Assembly (NCBI GenBank): GCA_905221605.1
Contig: CAJNDS010002687.1
Span: 62,001-126,000 of the forward strand
Origin: Symbiodinium natans
Lineage: Eukaryota; Sar; Dinophyceae; Suessiales; Symbiodiniaceae
Direction: 5' to 3'
DNA length: 64,000 nucleotides
Position 1 is the first letter of the stretch, and the number at the start of each line of letters is the position of its first letter. Below, piece after piece: positions 44,139 to 54,890 of this stretch. Made by a program: the position numbers and the translations under genes. The notes beneath the pieces were generated by a model, which did not search any database, was not told where the DNA came from, and was given only the letters and a program-made list of their open reading frames with translations.

Positions 44139-45065
44139 TCACTTCTGCTCCGGGCAAAGAGGCCCAGGCCGCCGCTGCCCGGGCTGCGGCGTCTTGCGTC
44201 TGAACCAGCCCTGCGGAGCCGAAACTGCCCGCACCACGGACGAGGTCGAGAAAACAAAGGTCGGCAGGGGCGCGCCTAGCCGCAGCGATGGATGAGGTGC
44301 GACAAACCGAGGAGCATGATGCACGGAGCAGACCATCGCACCGGCGTAGTCGGAGGTGACCTCAGTCAGTGGGAGAGGAGAGAAAGGCGCCGATATCCAG
44401 CCGCCCAAGGTTTCACGAGGGCGAATTTTCATGAGGGTGAAAGCAGTGAGAAAACTCCGAGGCGCTTGCAGCGAGCCTGGAACGCACCGCCGGAAACATG
44501 GTGAAGTTGCGGCCGCTGACCTTCGTGCCGGGCCTCTCCACATTGGCAAAATTGACTCGAATAGTTGTCAAGAAACACTCTCCGAGACCCGGGCAGTCGA
44601 TCTTTCCTTGGCAGTTCGGCAACCAGTGGCGACTAAGGAAAGGCATTTGGTGTAACTTGCAGTCTGTCTCGGAAGCAAATCTCAAGGCCACTTCTTGTCG
44701 AGACTCGGAATCAAGTCCAAAACATAGCCCTTGTCTTCGTGGATGCAGGCTACCACCGTCATCTGTGCGGAATGCGGTGCTCTTCCGGTCCAGCTCCCCA
44801 AAGCAAAATGAAAAGAAAGAGGAGGCACCGTGTACTCGTTGCCCCCCGAAGCCAGGATTGGATCAGGAGCATCTGCATCTGCGTGCCTGAGCCACGGACG
44901 TTTCCCACAGCACCTCAACTGAAACGCGTATCGCCCACCTGGATACGACCTTGTCGACACCTGGGGAAGACTTCCAAGCCTCAGACATGGCATTGGCCAG
45001 AGGGTTCGCCGGGCGGGCAGTGCCGGTATACCAGCAAAGCACACGATACCCTAAACCCACATGAC
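44139..45065 (-). CDS. Exon series of an unidentified gene (minus strand)
   Basis: Four blocks follow each other. YRVLCWYTGTARPANPLANA then MSEAWKSSPGVDKVVSRWA lies at about 44905-45045. ASGGNEYTVPPLSFHFALGS then VVACIHEDKGYVLDLIP lies at about 44700-44870. FASETDCKLHQMPFLSRHWL then TTIRVNFANVERPGTKVSG lies at about 44495-44680. IRPRETLGGWISAPFSPLPL then TEVTSDYAGAMVCSVHHAP lies at about 44290-44430. Composition is beta-rich and globular. Frames alternate with short gaps as for small introns. I do not recognise the family despite good sequence quality. Confidence 0.68.
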
Positions 45066-45479
45066 TCTGATGGGAAGCCCAGTGACGCTTTCTTCACTCT
45101 TGCTTCCGACACATGAGTAAAAACGCCTAACCGCCTAATGCAGTGTTGGGCTGCATCTCCCCGATTGAAGATGAGAGCGGCGCCCGAAAATAGTGAATGT
45201 CACACAGCAAGTTGTTGATGACGTGCTTCTTTGTCACCTGCACTGCTCTGCATTTTGCATCTTGCTCCTTGTTGTGCCTGACTGGCACTGACTGGCCTCA
45301 ACACCTATGTAACCGTCCGTGCTCACCCGTTGATCCACTTTGCTGTAGTCCGCTTCAACCTGACCGGGTCGAAGAGCAAGAGAGGAGAGAGAGAGAGCAA
45401 GAGAGAGCAAGAGCGAGCAAGCGAGTCAAATTCCCAAAAGAAGAAGAAAGTAGCGAGAGCAAGAAGGAGAGACTGACTG

Positions 45480-45847
45480 AGCGCTTGCTTGCAACAAGAT
45501 CCAGAACTGAACCAACACTTCGCCTTGCGAGGCGGGCTTCCATCCCAGGAGCAGCACATCCTCAGAACTTGTTGCATGAGCTCCTGTCCCCAATGGCTAC
45601 GGGCCTGTCGCATCCGTTTCCGAGGCTGGTACTCAGTGTGGCCATCGGCCTGGACTAGACTAGACCATTCTGCAGCGGCGCGCAGTATTTGAACACCGGG
45701 ACCGCCCACATCCGCCCACGATCCCACCCGAGCCAGAGATCGCAGCGAGCTCTGGCACGAACGCCCAAAGATATCCAGAACGTTCCAGATCATGCCAGAA
45801 CCTCTCGTTGTACTCTCATCCAGCGGCGGCAGGCCCTGAAACGCCAA
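45480..45847 (-). CDS. Long exon of an unidentified gene (minus strand)
   Basis: The frame is open for 174 codons. The first two thirds look coding (GMIWNVLDIFGRSCQSSLRS, then QILRAAAEWSSLVQADGHTE and SHWGQELMQQVLRMCCSWDG). The remainder is Ser/Leu-rich over a GAGAG tract at 45380-45430 and is probably intron. Not identified. Confidence 0.55.
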
Positions 45848-45921
45848 GACAATGAAAAGGACGCTCCGTGGACACGCGTTGGCGGCACATGGGGTCAGAC
45901 TAGAGTACGCAACGTGACTGC

Positions 45922-46263
45922 ATGGTCTCTGCAGTGCAGCCTCACACCGTCGAGAGATTCTTGCGATTGCCTGCGTGCGCCGTTGCTGTTTTTGAATCGA
46001 CCGAATACCGCTACGGGAGTCTGAGCGTGCTCATGTCCATGTTGCAATCGGCAATGACGACCCAAAATGAGGGTCGGAGGTCCGAAATCGAGCTCTGGGA
46101 AGCGCGTGTGGGAGGATTTGCTTGGAGCGCTGACGATTCGAAACACGACACTGGATTGAAGCAGAAACCCTTCGTGCACACGTGTGAAAGGAGATATCGA
46201 ACTACCCGGCAAGCCGGCGTGGTTGCAGTGGTGTCCCATCGTAAACTTTATGCACAAACGTGA
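45922..46263 (+). CDS. Possible plus-strand ORF, 113 aa, antisense to a minus-strand frame
   Basis: The plus frame reads EYRYGSLSVLMSMLQSAMTT then EGRRSEIELWEARVGGFAW and ends HRKLYAQT. The minus strand over 45895-46383 is open for 162 codons but has a poorer composition (many His, Arg, Ser). Neighbours on both sides are minus strand, so either this is a strand exception or the plus frame is a convincing shadow. Confidence 0.33.
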   Translation: MVSAVQPHTVERFLRLPACAVAVFESTEYRYGSLSVLMSMLQSAMTTQNEGRRSEIELWEARVGGFAWSADDSKHDTGLKQKPFVHTCERRYRTTRQAGVVAVVSHRKLYAQT

Positions 46264-46424
46264 ATGCTGACACAGCCCCAAAATGGCATGCAACGCCAGC
46301 AGATCTAGATCTGTAGGTTTGCCACGTAGCTGATGGCGCAGTGGAGCCATTCGCCGGCCATTGGAGGCCTGGGTCTTCAACACATGTGTATCAGCACCAC
46401 CTCCGGCAAGTCACTCAAGAAGGC

Positions 46425-46960
46425 AGAGGCACTTGCACTGGCAGGATTGTGGGCTGACCATTGTAGCAGAACACGATGTGCCAGGCCTCAAAGGTTTCTT
46501 TCTGCTAACGGCTACCACTGAATCCTCTCCGAAGAGGCCTGTGGTTTCCCTGTAGCTTCACCCGCCAGCATGCACTCCTCGGAACTCTGCATGGCGCTGG
46601 CCTCCGAGGCAACGGTGCTTTGCAGAGTCGTGTGGCTGGGTGTGGCTCCCTGCTTCCAGTGCGATGCGAAACTGGTCCCTGTCAGCACTGCCCTTCTTCG
46701 CCTCAGCCCAAGCAGATGCAGTCGACCCCAGTCACGGCCTGTCCCTGTACTTGCCATTGCCGACTTCTGTTCTAGGCCCCTTGCAAAGCACGAGATGATG
46801 CTCTGGCACTGGCAGGATGCGAAACGGAATAGGAATATTGGAATAACCCACGACTGGCAGCAGTCGTACTGCAAAGGAATCCCGTCCTTCGCACCCTCCT
46901 CCAGAAGAGCATAACCACGAAAGCGAAGCTTGAAGTCGAGAGTGAAGCTGTCCTGTCAAC
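46425..46960 (-). CDS. Exon series of an unidentified gene (minus strand)
   Basis: Blocks are LLPVVGYSNIPIPFRILPVP then EHHLVLCKGPRTEVGNGKY (about 46745-46880), HWKQGATPSHTTLQSTVASE with continuation (about 46520-46670), and TFEAWHIVFCYNGQPTILPV (about 46435-46500). Beta-rich in first and last blocks. Probably the same transcript as the 44-45 kb exons, but unproven. Confidence 0.64.
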
Positions 46961-47164
46961 TGGAATTCGAAAGAGTCAAGCTAAGCTAAGCACATGCTAA
47001 GCACTCAATGAGATAAGGATGCGATAGCTTGAGGTTGAAAGGGTGGCTATGTGCAGGCTGCAGTCCTCCGAGATTCCGAGGCGGAAGGGAGTTTGTGTCA
47101 CCTCTTTATGGGATGGCGCCGGTTTTGCCATGTACTCAGCCAACGCAGCATAGTCGGAAGATGC

Positions 47165-48100
47165 TTAGAGCGCGGCAGATTTCATGTTGGAGAAGTTCAT
47201 GGCGTACTGTCTCAGCCGGTGCGGAACCACCTGAACATCTTTGGAACCTTCGTTATTGAGGAAGCGGGAAGCAGCGAGCCCGAAATAAGTTGAGTGGGGA
47301 GCAGCTTCCATGTCGATGATGTTCATCAGGAGCTGGATCGCTGCCATCCGCAGCCCGCGAGCCAACTCTTGCGGACCCTGGCTTCCAGATTCGAAGCCAA
47401 CAAAAACAACACAAGCCAAAAAAATAAACAATTCTTGGTGCCTTATCCCGTCCATGACGCTGCAAGTAGGTTCTCAGCAAGAACAGCGCATGCTGGAATG
47501 TGACCACGCAGTGGTGCTGGGATGTGCTATGCTGGGCTGCCAACTTCGAGTTGAGAACGTGGAAAAGCACGCTGTCAACCTGACAGAGTTGAGCTGCGTG
47601 GACTCTGCGAACTACTGGGATAAAGTAGCCCCCCCAAGGTTCGTCAATGCCTCAAAGCCGAAAAGACAGATGCTTCCACCTTACAGTGCCACCTCCGAAC
47701 ACACCCAAAATAGGATTCCCACTGCACGATTCCACTCTATTCATGGAGCCTCCTGAGATATCATCGGCACCCAACAGGTGGGTTGCGTGGTCGCGAGCAG
47801 CGGATACGTCACACATCACTACCCTCAAACTGTCATCTCCGGGTGGACATTCGGGTCTCATGAGGGCGGGCACTCAAACTCGGAACCCTTGTCTCACCAC
47901 GCTACTCAACCTGAACCGAAAACATAAGGCAAACAAACATCGATACCAAAGCGTAGTAACGTAGCTCTGTGTCTACCGAATGGATTCCGGCCTGGTGCCA
48001 CTTGTCGGAGATCACCAGCCACATCAGCGGGGACGGCTGCTGGCCTTGGTGCAAGTTGAGATGGACTGACGTGGCTTGGCTGGTGCGATACCGTCATGAC
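47165..48100 (-). CDS. Exon series of an unidentified gene (minus strand)
   Basis: Blocks are RATLLRFGIDVCLPYVFGSG (about 47910-47970), DDSLRVVMCDVSAARDHATH then NPILGVFGGGTVRWKHLSF (about 47660-47840), VLNSKLAAQHSTSQHHCVVT (about 47500-47565), and GLRMAAIQLLMNIIDMEAAP then AASRFLNNEGSKDVQVVPH (about 47170-47360). Composition suggests a folded enzyme-like protein. Family not recognised. Confidence 0.65.
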
Positions 48101-48670
48101 ATCTCAGATGCTAGCGGTGAAAAGGGTACATGATTGACCTCAGGAGACAGCAACCCAGCTGTAAAGTACATGCACACACCGCCCAGAACGTGCAGCAGAT
48201 CAAACACGGGCCCTGGCTCACTGCGCTCGTTGGCTTCCTCCAATGGTACAATGTCTTTCTCCTGCCGACGGCTGGAAACTTCATGATGAACAGCCACTCC
48301 GACCATTGCGACCATTGAAGTCTCAGTAGTCTCAGTTCGTTTGCCACATTTCCAAACCCGGGCTCCGACGGGAGCATGTGCCGAGACCTCACCAAGCATG
48401 CTCCAGGGGCTGTCAAGTATCTTGCCACCCTCGACTGAAACGATGCGGTGGCCTGAAGTAGGCGTTGTAGACCTGACTCCTGGTAAGGCCCTCGTCATGG
48501 TAGGTCATGTGGGCAATGAGACCTGTCACGCGCTGCCAGTTTTCATCTCGAGGTGGCAGCATGCCACTTGGCGAGCCTTCCATGATGCTAACGGAATTCT
48601 GGTAGTTGAGCAACTCCGGCGGTGGAAAGCCAACGAAGCAAACCGCCCGCAACGGTTCTGGCCTGAGTGA
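48100..48670 (-). CDS. Two exons joined by a 79-bp GC-AG intron (minus strand)
   Basis: Exon 1 (about 48650 to 48532) reads FPPPELLNYQNSVSIMEGSP then GMLPPRDENWQ and stops at a CAGC-GCGTGA donor. Exon 2 starts at 48452 after TTCAG and reads HRIVSVEGGKILDSPWSMLG, later HHEVSSRRQEKDIVPLEEAN and LLHVLGGVCMYFTAGLLSPE, to about 48100. The intron 48453-48531 bridges two reading frames that otherwise look like a frameshift, and the codon formed across the junction is CGC. Not identified. Confidence 0.66.
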
Positions 48671-48686
48671 GAGTCTTTAATTTCAG

Positions 48687-48800
<114 letters not shown>

Positions 48801-48824
48801 GGCAACACACAGCAACAAAGGCTT

Positions 48825-49030
48825 AGAGCGTGCTGGAGAGTTTCAGGCGTCCACGGTAGGGAGGAGAGCTGTATGCGACCCTGAAGCTTTGCTTCCACGA
48901 CTTTCTCGCCCTGCGAATGCAGATTTATGCAACTTGTGGTCTTTCCCAGCAAGCTCTTGCGGAACTCATCCCGTCGTTCCGAACTGCGTGCAGGGCTTGA
49001 TTCGGGATGATCTTGTGCACCGCACATGAG
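48825..49030 (-). CDS. Exon upstream of the (GT)n intron (minus strand)
   Basis: PESSPARSSERRDEFRKSLL then KVVEAKLQGRIQLSSLPWT and PETLQHALSLCC form a clear coding block before the microsatellite. The frame remains open through (GT)n, which explains a 114-codon frame with a Cys/Val tail. Not identified. Confidence 0.62.
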
Positions 49031-49329
49031 TTCTGAGATCTTAACTACGCTTTCTTACTTTTGCGGTCAACTCGGTTGGTGAACTCGCTTGTTGCTCGCT
49101 GCAATAGCTTTCGACCCATAGAACACCGAGCGCTGCTATGCCGGTAGTCTTGCCAAGGCACTCACGGCGGGTTGATTCTGGCGTTCCAAGCATTTCAGTG
49201 CTGGTTTCATTCTTATGGGGCCTGCGGCCTGCGTCGGCATTTTATGCACAACATCCACAGCAACGATGCAGTTCTCCCAAGGTCCTGCAGGTAAGCAGAG
49301 ACGGAGCGGTGGTGGATCGAGAGCACCAC

Positions 49330-49665
49330 CTCAAAGGGGCCCAAACACCCGAATAACACACTCGACTCACCCGATTCAAACGTCGTGAAATGATTCAAAT
49401 GCGTGATGTAAGGGATTAGGCGAGGGGCATGCATCCAAACGCCAGCTTTCACAAGCGCCAACTCGCTTGCTGTCTTTCCATCAGCGACTGTCAAACACCC
49501 AACGTAATCGGTTCTCAGCAAGATGTTGCCGCGAGCGTTGACTCTCGAGCAAGGGTGCCTTCCTCTTCGTTGTCTGGAGCTTTGCACTGGTTCCCCAGCC
49601 AAAGCTCCAGCCGGCCGTCCTCAAAGCAAAAGTCTGAATGGAATGCACCACCGTTACTCTGCGCA
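49330..49665 (-). CDS. Exons with weak ankyrin-like character (minus strand)
   Basis: DFCFEDGRLELWLGNQCKAP then NEEEGTLARESTLAATS is read at about 49525-49650. In another frame ARGNILLRTDYVGCLTVADG then KTASELALVKAGVWMHAP is read at about 49400-49545, ending at a GTGAGT donor near 49370. The phrase ARGNILLR, turn, DGKTASELALVKAG recalls an ankyrin repeat, but the spacing is imperfect. A functional assignment is not justified. Confidence 0.5.
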
Positions 49666-50115
49666 CAGCTGATTCCCCAAGACTAACACCCAGTGGAGGA
49701 CTGCAAGACGTTGGCCCATAAGGCAAAAATCTGCTGGAGCTTCGGATGGCACATCTTCGACCCCTCCTGCCCAGCGTGCCCGTGACCAGCGGCGAGGGCA
49801 ACGGAGATAACGGGTGTGCCAGTGCCCGCGGGCATGTAGTGACCTGGCTATTATGTCACCATAAGGGGCAGCCAGGGTTGACAGGCTCAGACGCAGCTTC
49901 CAGGCTGCCGGCTCATCAGAAAATACGCCTTGCGCCCGAATTCCCCTCTCGAGGTGGGCTCCTGCCATAGATCACACCACGTTCCATGCCGCGAGCATCA
50001 AGACTCATCCGAGCGCCTGCATGAAGATCCAGAAGCTGTAGGCGAAGGGAGGGTGCAAGATGCAGTAGCCTGCTGTTTGACTTTTGGAGTCTTTCTCGCA
50101 ATCTTTGATGGGCCC

Positions 50116-50690
50116 TCAGATGAGAAGAAGAAGTCGAGGTCGGTGCTCGGTATGGAGAAAGACAGGCTTTGAGGCGGCAGGCCCTGGCAGTGTTCTGGAA
50201 AGTTGTGGCTCTTCGATGCCGATTACCCTCGGCTGCCCACTGGCTGCGACATGCCTGGTAGCACTTGGTGGTCTTAGTGTCGGGCCTTGGTTCACAAAGT
50301 CTCGAACGGAGCTCAAGGCGGGAAGCAGGACAAGGTCTGGGCTGCTCCATGCACAGCTTTGAGAACTTGACCTGAGTCACTGTCTCATGGTATGCTACGG
50401 ATGGGCCCACTAATTCACTCCAACATCTTGCAACGCCAAGGCGCCATTTTGAATAGACGCTGCTCTCGAACTGGCCTGTATCTACCGGAGCGACAGGCTG
50501 CAAGCAATGCACGGAAGACCGTTGAAGGGGCTCCGTTCTCGTCTCGAGCCTTGCGCTCAGCGCCGAGATGGCCCGGAAGCAGGAGGCACCTGAAGATGCT
50601 GAAGATGCTGTCAAGATGGCAAAACAAAAATGCCAACAACTGCCAATATGTCAAGAAGGCTTGCTGTGCAGAGCGGAAGGCCAAGTGCCA
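50116..50690 (-). CDS. Exons of an unidentified gene, frame uncertain (minus strand)
   Basis: The minus strand is open in two or three frames at once. VRDFVNQGPTLRPPSATRHV then GQPRVIGIEEPQLSRTLPG (about 50150-50310) and FRSAQQAFLTYWQLLAFLFC (about 50600-50680) are the most natural. The 232-codon frame at 49916-50614 is Arg/Ser-rich and less credible. Strand is supported better than exon structure. Confidence 0.42.
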
Positions 50691-50782
50691 CGCGTAAGCT
50701 CGGCTCCTTCGAGCTCAGAAGCAAGGTGACGAAGTTCAATAGATCCTGGATATCAGGCATCTTGCCATCATCCTGCCTCCTG

Positions 50783-51320
50783 TCACAGCTTTCTCAGGCG
50801 ACGACGGACTTCTTCAGCTCTTCTGGCATAGGCTTGTCCTTGTCTCCTTTGCCTGCCTCCAAAGGGGTCACAAAATCGTTGCCTCAACCAAGAGCTAAGC
50901 GATTCGGGGGTTTGGGAAGCAGATGGTTGAAGGGCGCAGGTCCATTCTCCCTTATCTCCCTTTTTCAGCTTTGCAGCTGCGTCCACACTGGGAAGTCGGC
51001 ACTGGGAAGGTTGGGAAGGTGGGAATGCGCAGGGACGATGCAACATGGACAGCGGCGGTGTCTCACAGACTCCGACCACTGATCTCCCAATCTAAGGTGC
51101 CTCCCGTTTCCAAAGCCCTCTCCACAGCCGGGCCAAATCTGCGCAAGAGCTCCTTCCATAGACCATGACGTGCCAGGTCCAACACTTCCAGCGCTTCTTG
51201 CGTTTCGGCCACTTCTGCCCAACGCAAGAGCTTGCTCAAACGAAAGGTCTCCACATCTCCAAATTCTTTCGGAATGCTCTGCAGCAAACGAGGCACCTTG
51301 AACAAAGGCTGAGCAGCATG
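50783..51320 (-). CDS. Two exons, second possibly terminal (minus strand)
   Basis: The first exon (about 51075-51310) reads FKVPRLLQSIPKEFGDVETF then RLSKLLRWAEVAETQEALEV and LWKELLRRFGPAVERALETG, strongly helical and charged. The second (about 50783-50985) reads DAAAKLKKGDKGEWTCALQP and ends QAYARRAEEVRRRLRKL at a TGA. The C-terminus is very basic. No family is recognised. It lies immediately downstream of the phosphoesterase gene on the same strand. Confidence 0.66.
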
Positions 51321-51455
51321 GTGATTAGTGCTGGTCGAGGCGATGGCCCAGTCAAAGCACCGCTGGTAGTCCTAAACGCATGTCACGCACTCAAAACGTG
51401 ATTGAATCAAAACATCGTAACACCCCTCAAAGCTCAATATCGAAAACGAGAGAAC

Positions 51456-52859
51456 TTAAAAATGGCTGAAGGCTCCTTTAGTCTCTTTCAAGCCCTTGTC
51501 CTCTTGCGTTTGCACCGTCAGGGCGCACCCGACTTGGTGCCTTCGTTGTAGCTTCTTCCGCGCAGCCTCGCGCGTGTCGCCTGCCCGGGCAATGAAGTGG
51601 CGTAGCTCCGCAGGATAGTCGGATGCATACCACTTTGAGTACTGCTCAAAGTCATCGAGCCCTAGGATAAGACGGTCACGAAGGGCACGAAAATCCTCCA
51701 TGACAAGTCCGACTGAGCCGAAGCCCGAAAAGGTTGCGTTGAAGCGGTACGCGAACTTCCAATCCAGCTGCCCAGATATTTCGGAGATGAACGTCTCAAA
51801 ATCGAGAATTCTGCCAGTCGATTTGGAGTACTTCACGAGCTTGAATGCCGGGTTGTTGTAGTACACGGGACTCAGTGCAGAAGACAAAAATATGGGGCCC
51901 GCGCCCGGAGGCGGATCAGGCAGGAGCCTGAACTCATCTTTGTGGACGTGGCCAAAGAGCTGTGCTGCGATCGTGCTTCCCAGCAACCTGTCTTGTACGA
52001 TCTCCAAGTATCGGGCCAAGAATCTGGGATGCCAAAGCTCCGTGTAACCAAACGTTTCAATCCCCGGTGGAATGTGGCCAATAATCCAAACCCTGCGGCC
52101 TTCATCTGCAGCTTCTTTAAGCCTTCGCGACAGCCAGGCAAACTGATGGAAAGGGTCCTCCTCTGGCTGCACGGGCTGGTGTCGCACAGAGTAAATGACT
52201 GTAGCAAGGCTCAGGATTGTAAGGTTTCCCACGCGAGCTTCGAAGTAGCCTCCGTACCTGAACTGCTTGGCAGCATCAGCATCCAGTGACCAGCTGGAAT
52301 TCAACTTTGCTTCCAAGAGAGTGAACCAGTCGTTGGCAGGCTTATCGGATGTTACCGGCTGGAAATAGTTCTGCGGACCATCGTCGTTTCCCAGAGCCCC
52401 GAAAATTGTTGGCATGTCAGGGAGATGTGCCTTAACAACAGATGCCACCTCTCCAATGACGTTGGAAACATTTGCGTGCGCATCCGGCATGAGCTCAATA
52501 GCGTGCCTCGAGAAGTCACCAGTGTAGAGGAGAAAATTTTTCGACTGCCCTGTGGCTTTTGCAGCTTTGGCTGCTGAGGCAATTAAGGCGATGGGAGGGT
52601 CGCACCCCATGACGCCGAACAATTGGCCTTCCAAAGCCTGAATGCTCCTCTTGCGGCACTGGCGAATATCGGTTGCATAAAATGGGTCTCCATGCAAATC
52701 GGTCATCCAGATGAAATAACCGCTGTCATTGGAGACGCTTCCTCCAGGCTTAAGTTGCAGAAGCGCTGCTGCATCTTCGTTCGGCTGACAACTTGCACGC
52801 ACGGCAGAGTCTTGGAGTACACTCCAGGCAAGCAGACAGCAGGCCTTTGTCCAAAGCAT
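51456..52859 (-). CDS. Secreted calcineurin-like phosphoesterase, acid sphingomyelinase/endopolyphosphatase type
   Basis: This is the only long uninterrupted gene in the window (467 codons, ATG to TGA). Residues 1-23 form a hydrophobic signal peptide, so the enzyme probably enters the secretory pathway or a lysosome-like vacuole. The metal-ligand motifs of the metallophosphoesterase fold appear in order: DLHGD (54-58), TGDFSRH (113-119), GNDD (157-160), GHIPPG (261-266) and FGHVHKDEF (302-310). The GHIPPG and GHxHKDEF motifs and the length match acid sphingomyelinase-like phosphodiesterases and yeast-type endopolyphosphatases. GNDD in place of GNHD/E resembles the endopolyphosphatase GNND. 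Substrate (sphingomyelin, nucleotides or polyphosphate) cannot be decided. The frame upstream of the ATG has no nearby stop, but the signal peptide supports this start. Lack of introns among intron-dense neighbours is unusual. Confidence 0.9.
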   Translation of the reverse strand: MLWTKACCLLAWSVLQDSAVRASCQPNEDAAALLQLKPGGSVSNDSGYFIWMTDLHGDPFYATDIRQCRKRSIQALEGQLFGVMGCDPPIALIASAAKAAKATGQSKNFLLYTGDFSRHAIELMPDAHANVSNVIGEVASVVKAHLPDMPTIFGALGNDDGPQNYFQPVTSDKPANDWFTLLEAKLNSSWSLDADAAKQFRYGGYFEARVGNLTILSLATVIYSVRHQPVQPEEDPFHQFAWLSRRLKEAADEGRRVWIIGHIPPGIETFGYTELWHPRFLARYLEIVQDRLLGSTIAAQLFGHVHKDEFRLLPDPPPGAGPIFLSSALSPVYYNNPAFKLVKYSKSTGRILDFETFISEISGQLDWKFAYRFNATFSGFGSVGLVMEDFRALRDRLILGLDDFEQYSKWYASDYPAELRHFIARAGDTREAARKKLQRRHQVGCALTVQTQEDKGLKETKGAFSHF

Positions 52860-54420
52860 TGCCGAAGGCCCTCCTATAAGCCCAAAGACTGGGTAGCGAG
52901 GATGGCAGGTAAGGCTGAAACTGTTTTGGTGATCACAAGAAGCCTTAAATAGCCGTTTCTTGCCACTGGGTCAATAAAACGTGAGGATCCTGCAAAAGCC
53001 AAAGCATGTCAAGTGTTATCGTATCTTGGTAATTTGACCGTAGAGAAGTCTTGGCGGGAAACGCGAATGCATGACTTGCAGCACAGCCGCAGGCTCTTCC
53101 CGAGAGAGGGACAGCTAGTGGCTGCCGCTATGTTCTAGTTGTAGATACGAGCGATTGCGGCAGGCAGTCCTCAACATGCACGGCTCAAAACCAGGCAGGC
53201 AGAGAAACTTGAGCGCAGAGGCCACGAAAGTAGAAGAAAAAACTTCACCCGAGGACCGCATCACACAGCAGCAGAGCAAACTGAAATAAGACATGCTCGT
53301 GTGCAACATGTACCGAAGCAAAACATGCAAGCAAGACGTGACTTGCCAGACACTACAGGCAAGCTAACTACGAAATCCGAAGGCCAGCGCTTGGCCGAAA
53401 GCAAGTGCGCAGCCTCCGTACCCGCGACACGACACACCATGCGGGGAAGGAGACGAGAACATCGCTTTTGGGTGAATCATCAGAAGCCGTCAAGGGAAGG
53501 GGGCCCCGCCGCAACCTGCAACTGACCCCGAATCCAGACAGATAATTGCTTAAGCAGTGATGGCACTGTGTTTTGCGACTCAAAGCATTTTGGGCCAAGA
53601 TCCTGCAGTCTCGGATCTGGCTTTCAGCTACGATCAGCTACGCACGTCCTGGCCGGCCTTGCCGAGGCACATGCCCGAGGCGTCCACGCCGAATAAACAT
53701 CAGCTTACAACTACTATAGTTACTATAGGTACTATGTCATTGCTATTCAATCATCAGCCAGACCCCGTGCCTCCTGTAACTTGGAACTATCGACAGGCGA
53801 CGGCCGAATCAAGGCATTCCCACGAAGTGTCTCAGACAAGCTGGTCCGAATCTGCTATTGTTCGGTCAAAAGGCTTTCGTAGTGCTGCTTCCCCCAGCTT
53901 GCTTTCTGCACAGTCCTTCGCTGGGGTGCGTGCACAGCGCAGGCTGCTGTGAATGATTACCTGCACGTTGCAACATGCTCAGGCTTCCCAGCTCGGAGTA
54001 GCTCTGGTTTGAGCATGCGGACGTCAGCTCCATGCCAGCGTCAGCATCTCAAGCCACAACGCAGACCTCTATGAGAGCAAAAGTCTACGGTTCCGTGAGT
54101 GTCGAGTCGAGTGCTACTCACACTTACGCCTGGGCGCTATACAGAAGTTCAAATTTGGCACACAAAGTAGATGTCAGAGAGTCATCTGCAGTCCTGCCAT
54201 ATTGTAAACAACTTAGTGGGGTAACGTGGATTCTGCAGTCTCCGCCGCATTCGGCAGAGCCAACTCTGGGATATTCTAGGTATCGTCTTTCGCGCCGCGA
54301 AACTGTGCAGCCGTGTGCCACCGTGACACCGTGAATGCCGAAACCCATGCAGGCAAGGAACCATGGTAGCTCCCCTTGCCGGAAGTTAATTAGGTGCAGC
54401 ATCAAAGGTGCACCTCTGCG
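52860..54420. other. Upstream region of the phosphoesterase and unassigned spacer
   Basis: The 150 bp upstream of the phosphoesterase ATG carry GGCTATTTAAGGC on its sense strand, a TATTTAA element about 95 bp before the ATG. I see no copy of the dinoflagellate spliced leader here. Farther right, frames on both strands (53115-53330 minus, 53301-53525 plus, 54032-54334 plus) are open but ambiguous. Trinucleotide-like ACTATAGTTACTATAGG occurs near 53710. Confidence 0.4.
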
Positions 54421-54429
54421 CTGGTCACT

Positions 54430-54890
54430 GTCTCAGCATGCTTTGTACACTTCCTCCCGAGTGGTGGGAGAACTAAGCAACTTGGGGCGACTTGTTGAGA
54501 CTCAAGAAGCCACCAGTGTCGCCGTGGCCGAAAGCCAGGTAAGCTCCAAAATCCTGGGGGAGAGACAATACTGGTCAGAGAATGCCAAGACATACGCGGC
54601 ATACTTGTGACGATGATATCCTAGAACATACTCTCAGGCTATAAGATTCAACATGCTCCATGAAACCTTCAATGACATCACATGAGGCACTGCACCTTTG
54701 CGATCTGCTCGCCATGCGAGCTGATCAAATTTTGAAGCTTGTTGTTCAAGCCTCGGACACAAAAGCATGCCCGGTCCCAGCACTTTCTCGCTTTGACTAC
54801 TTTAACCAGGAAGAACCTCTGCACGTATCGGTACGCTTCGCACGAACGGCATGCTGGAATGGCATGAACATGCATGACCTATGCTGAACT
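54430..54890 (+). CDS. Possible plus-strand exons
   Basis: VVGELSNLGRLVETQEATSV then AVAESQ ends at a CAG-GTAAGC donor (54541), a canonical GT site on the plus strand. Further on, EALHLCDLLAMRADQILKLV then FDYFNQEEPLHVSVRFART is open at 54660-54887. The minus strand over the second block is also open with fair composition. If the plus reading is right, this is a gene divergent from the phosphoesterase. Confidence 0.42.

Noticed and set aside
49916-50614. 232-codon minus-strand ORF
   Set aside because: Arg/Ser/Cys-rich throughout. Other frames of the same strand give more natural peptides, so the length reflects low stop frequency.
52860-53050. Search for a spliced-leader relic upstream of the intronless phosphoesterase
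   Set aside because: No match to the leader could be seen, so retroposition via a trans-spliced mRNA is not supported by this test.
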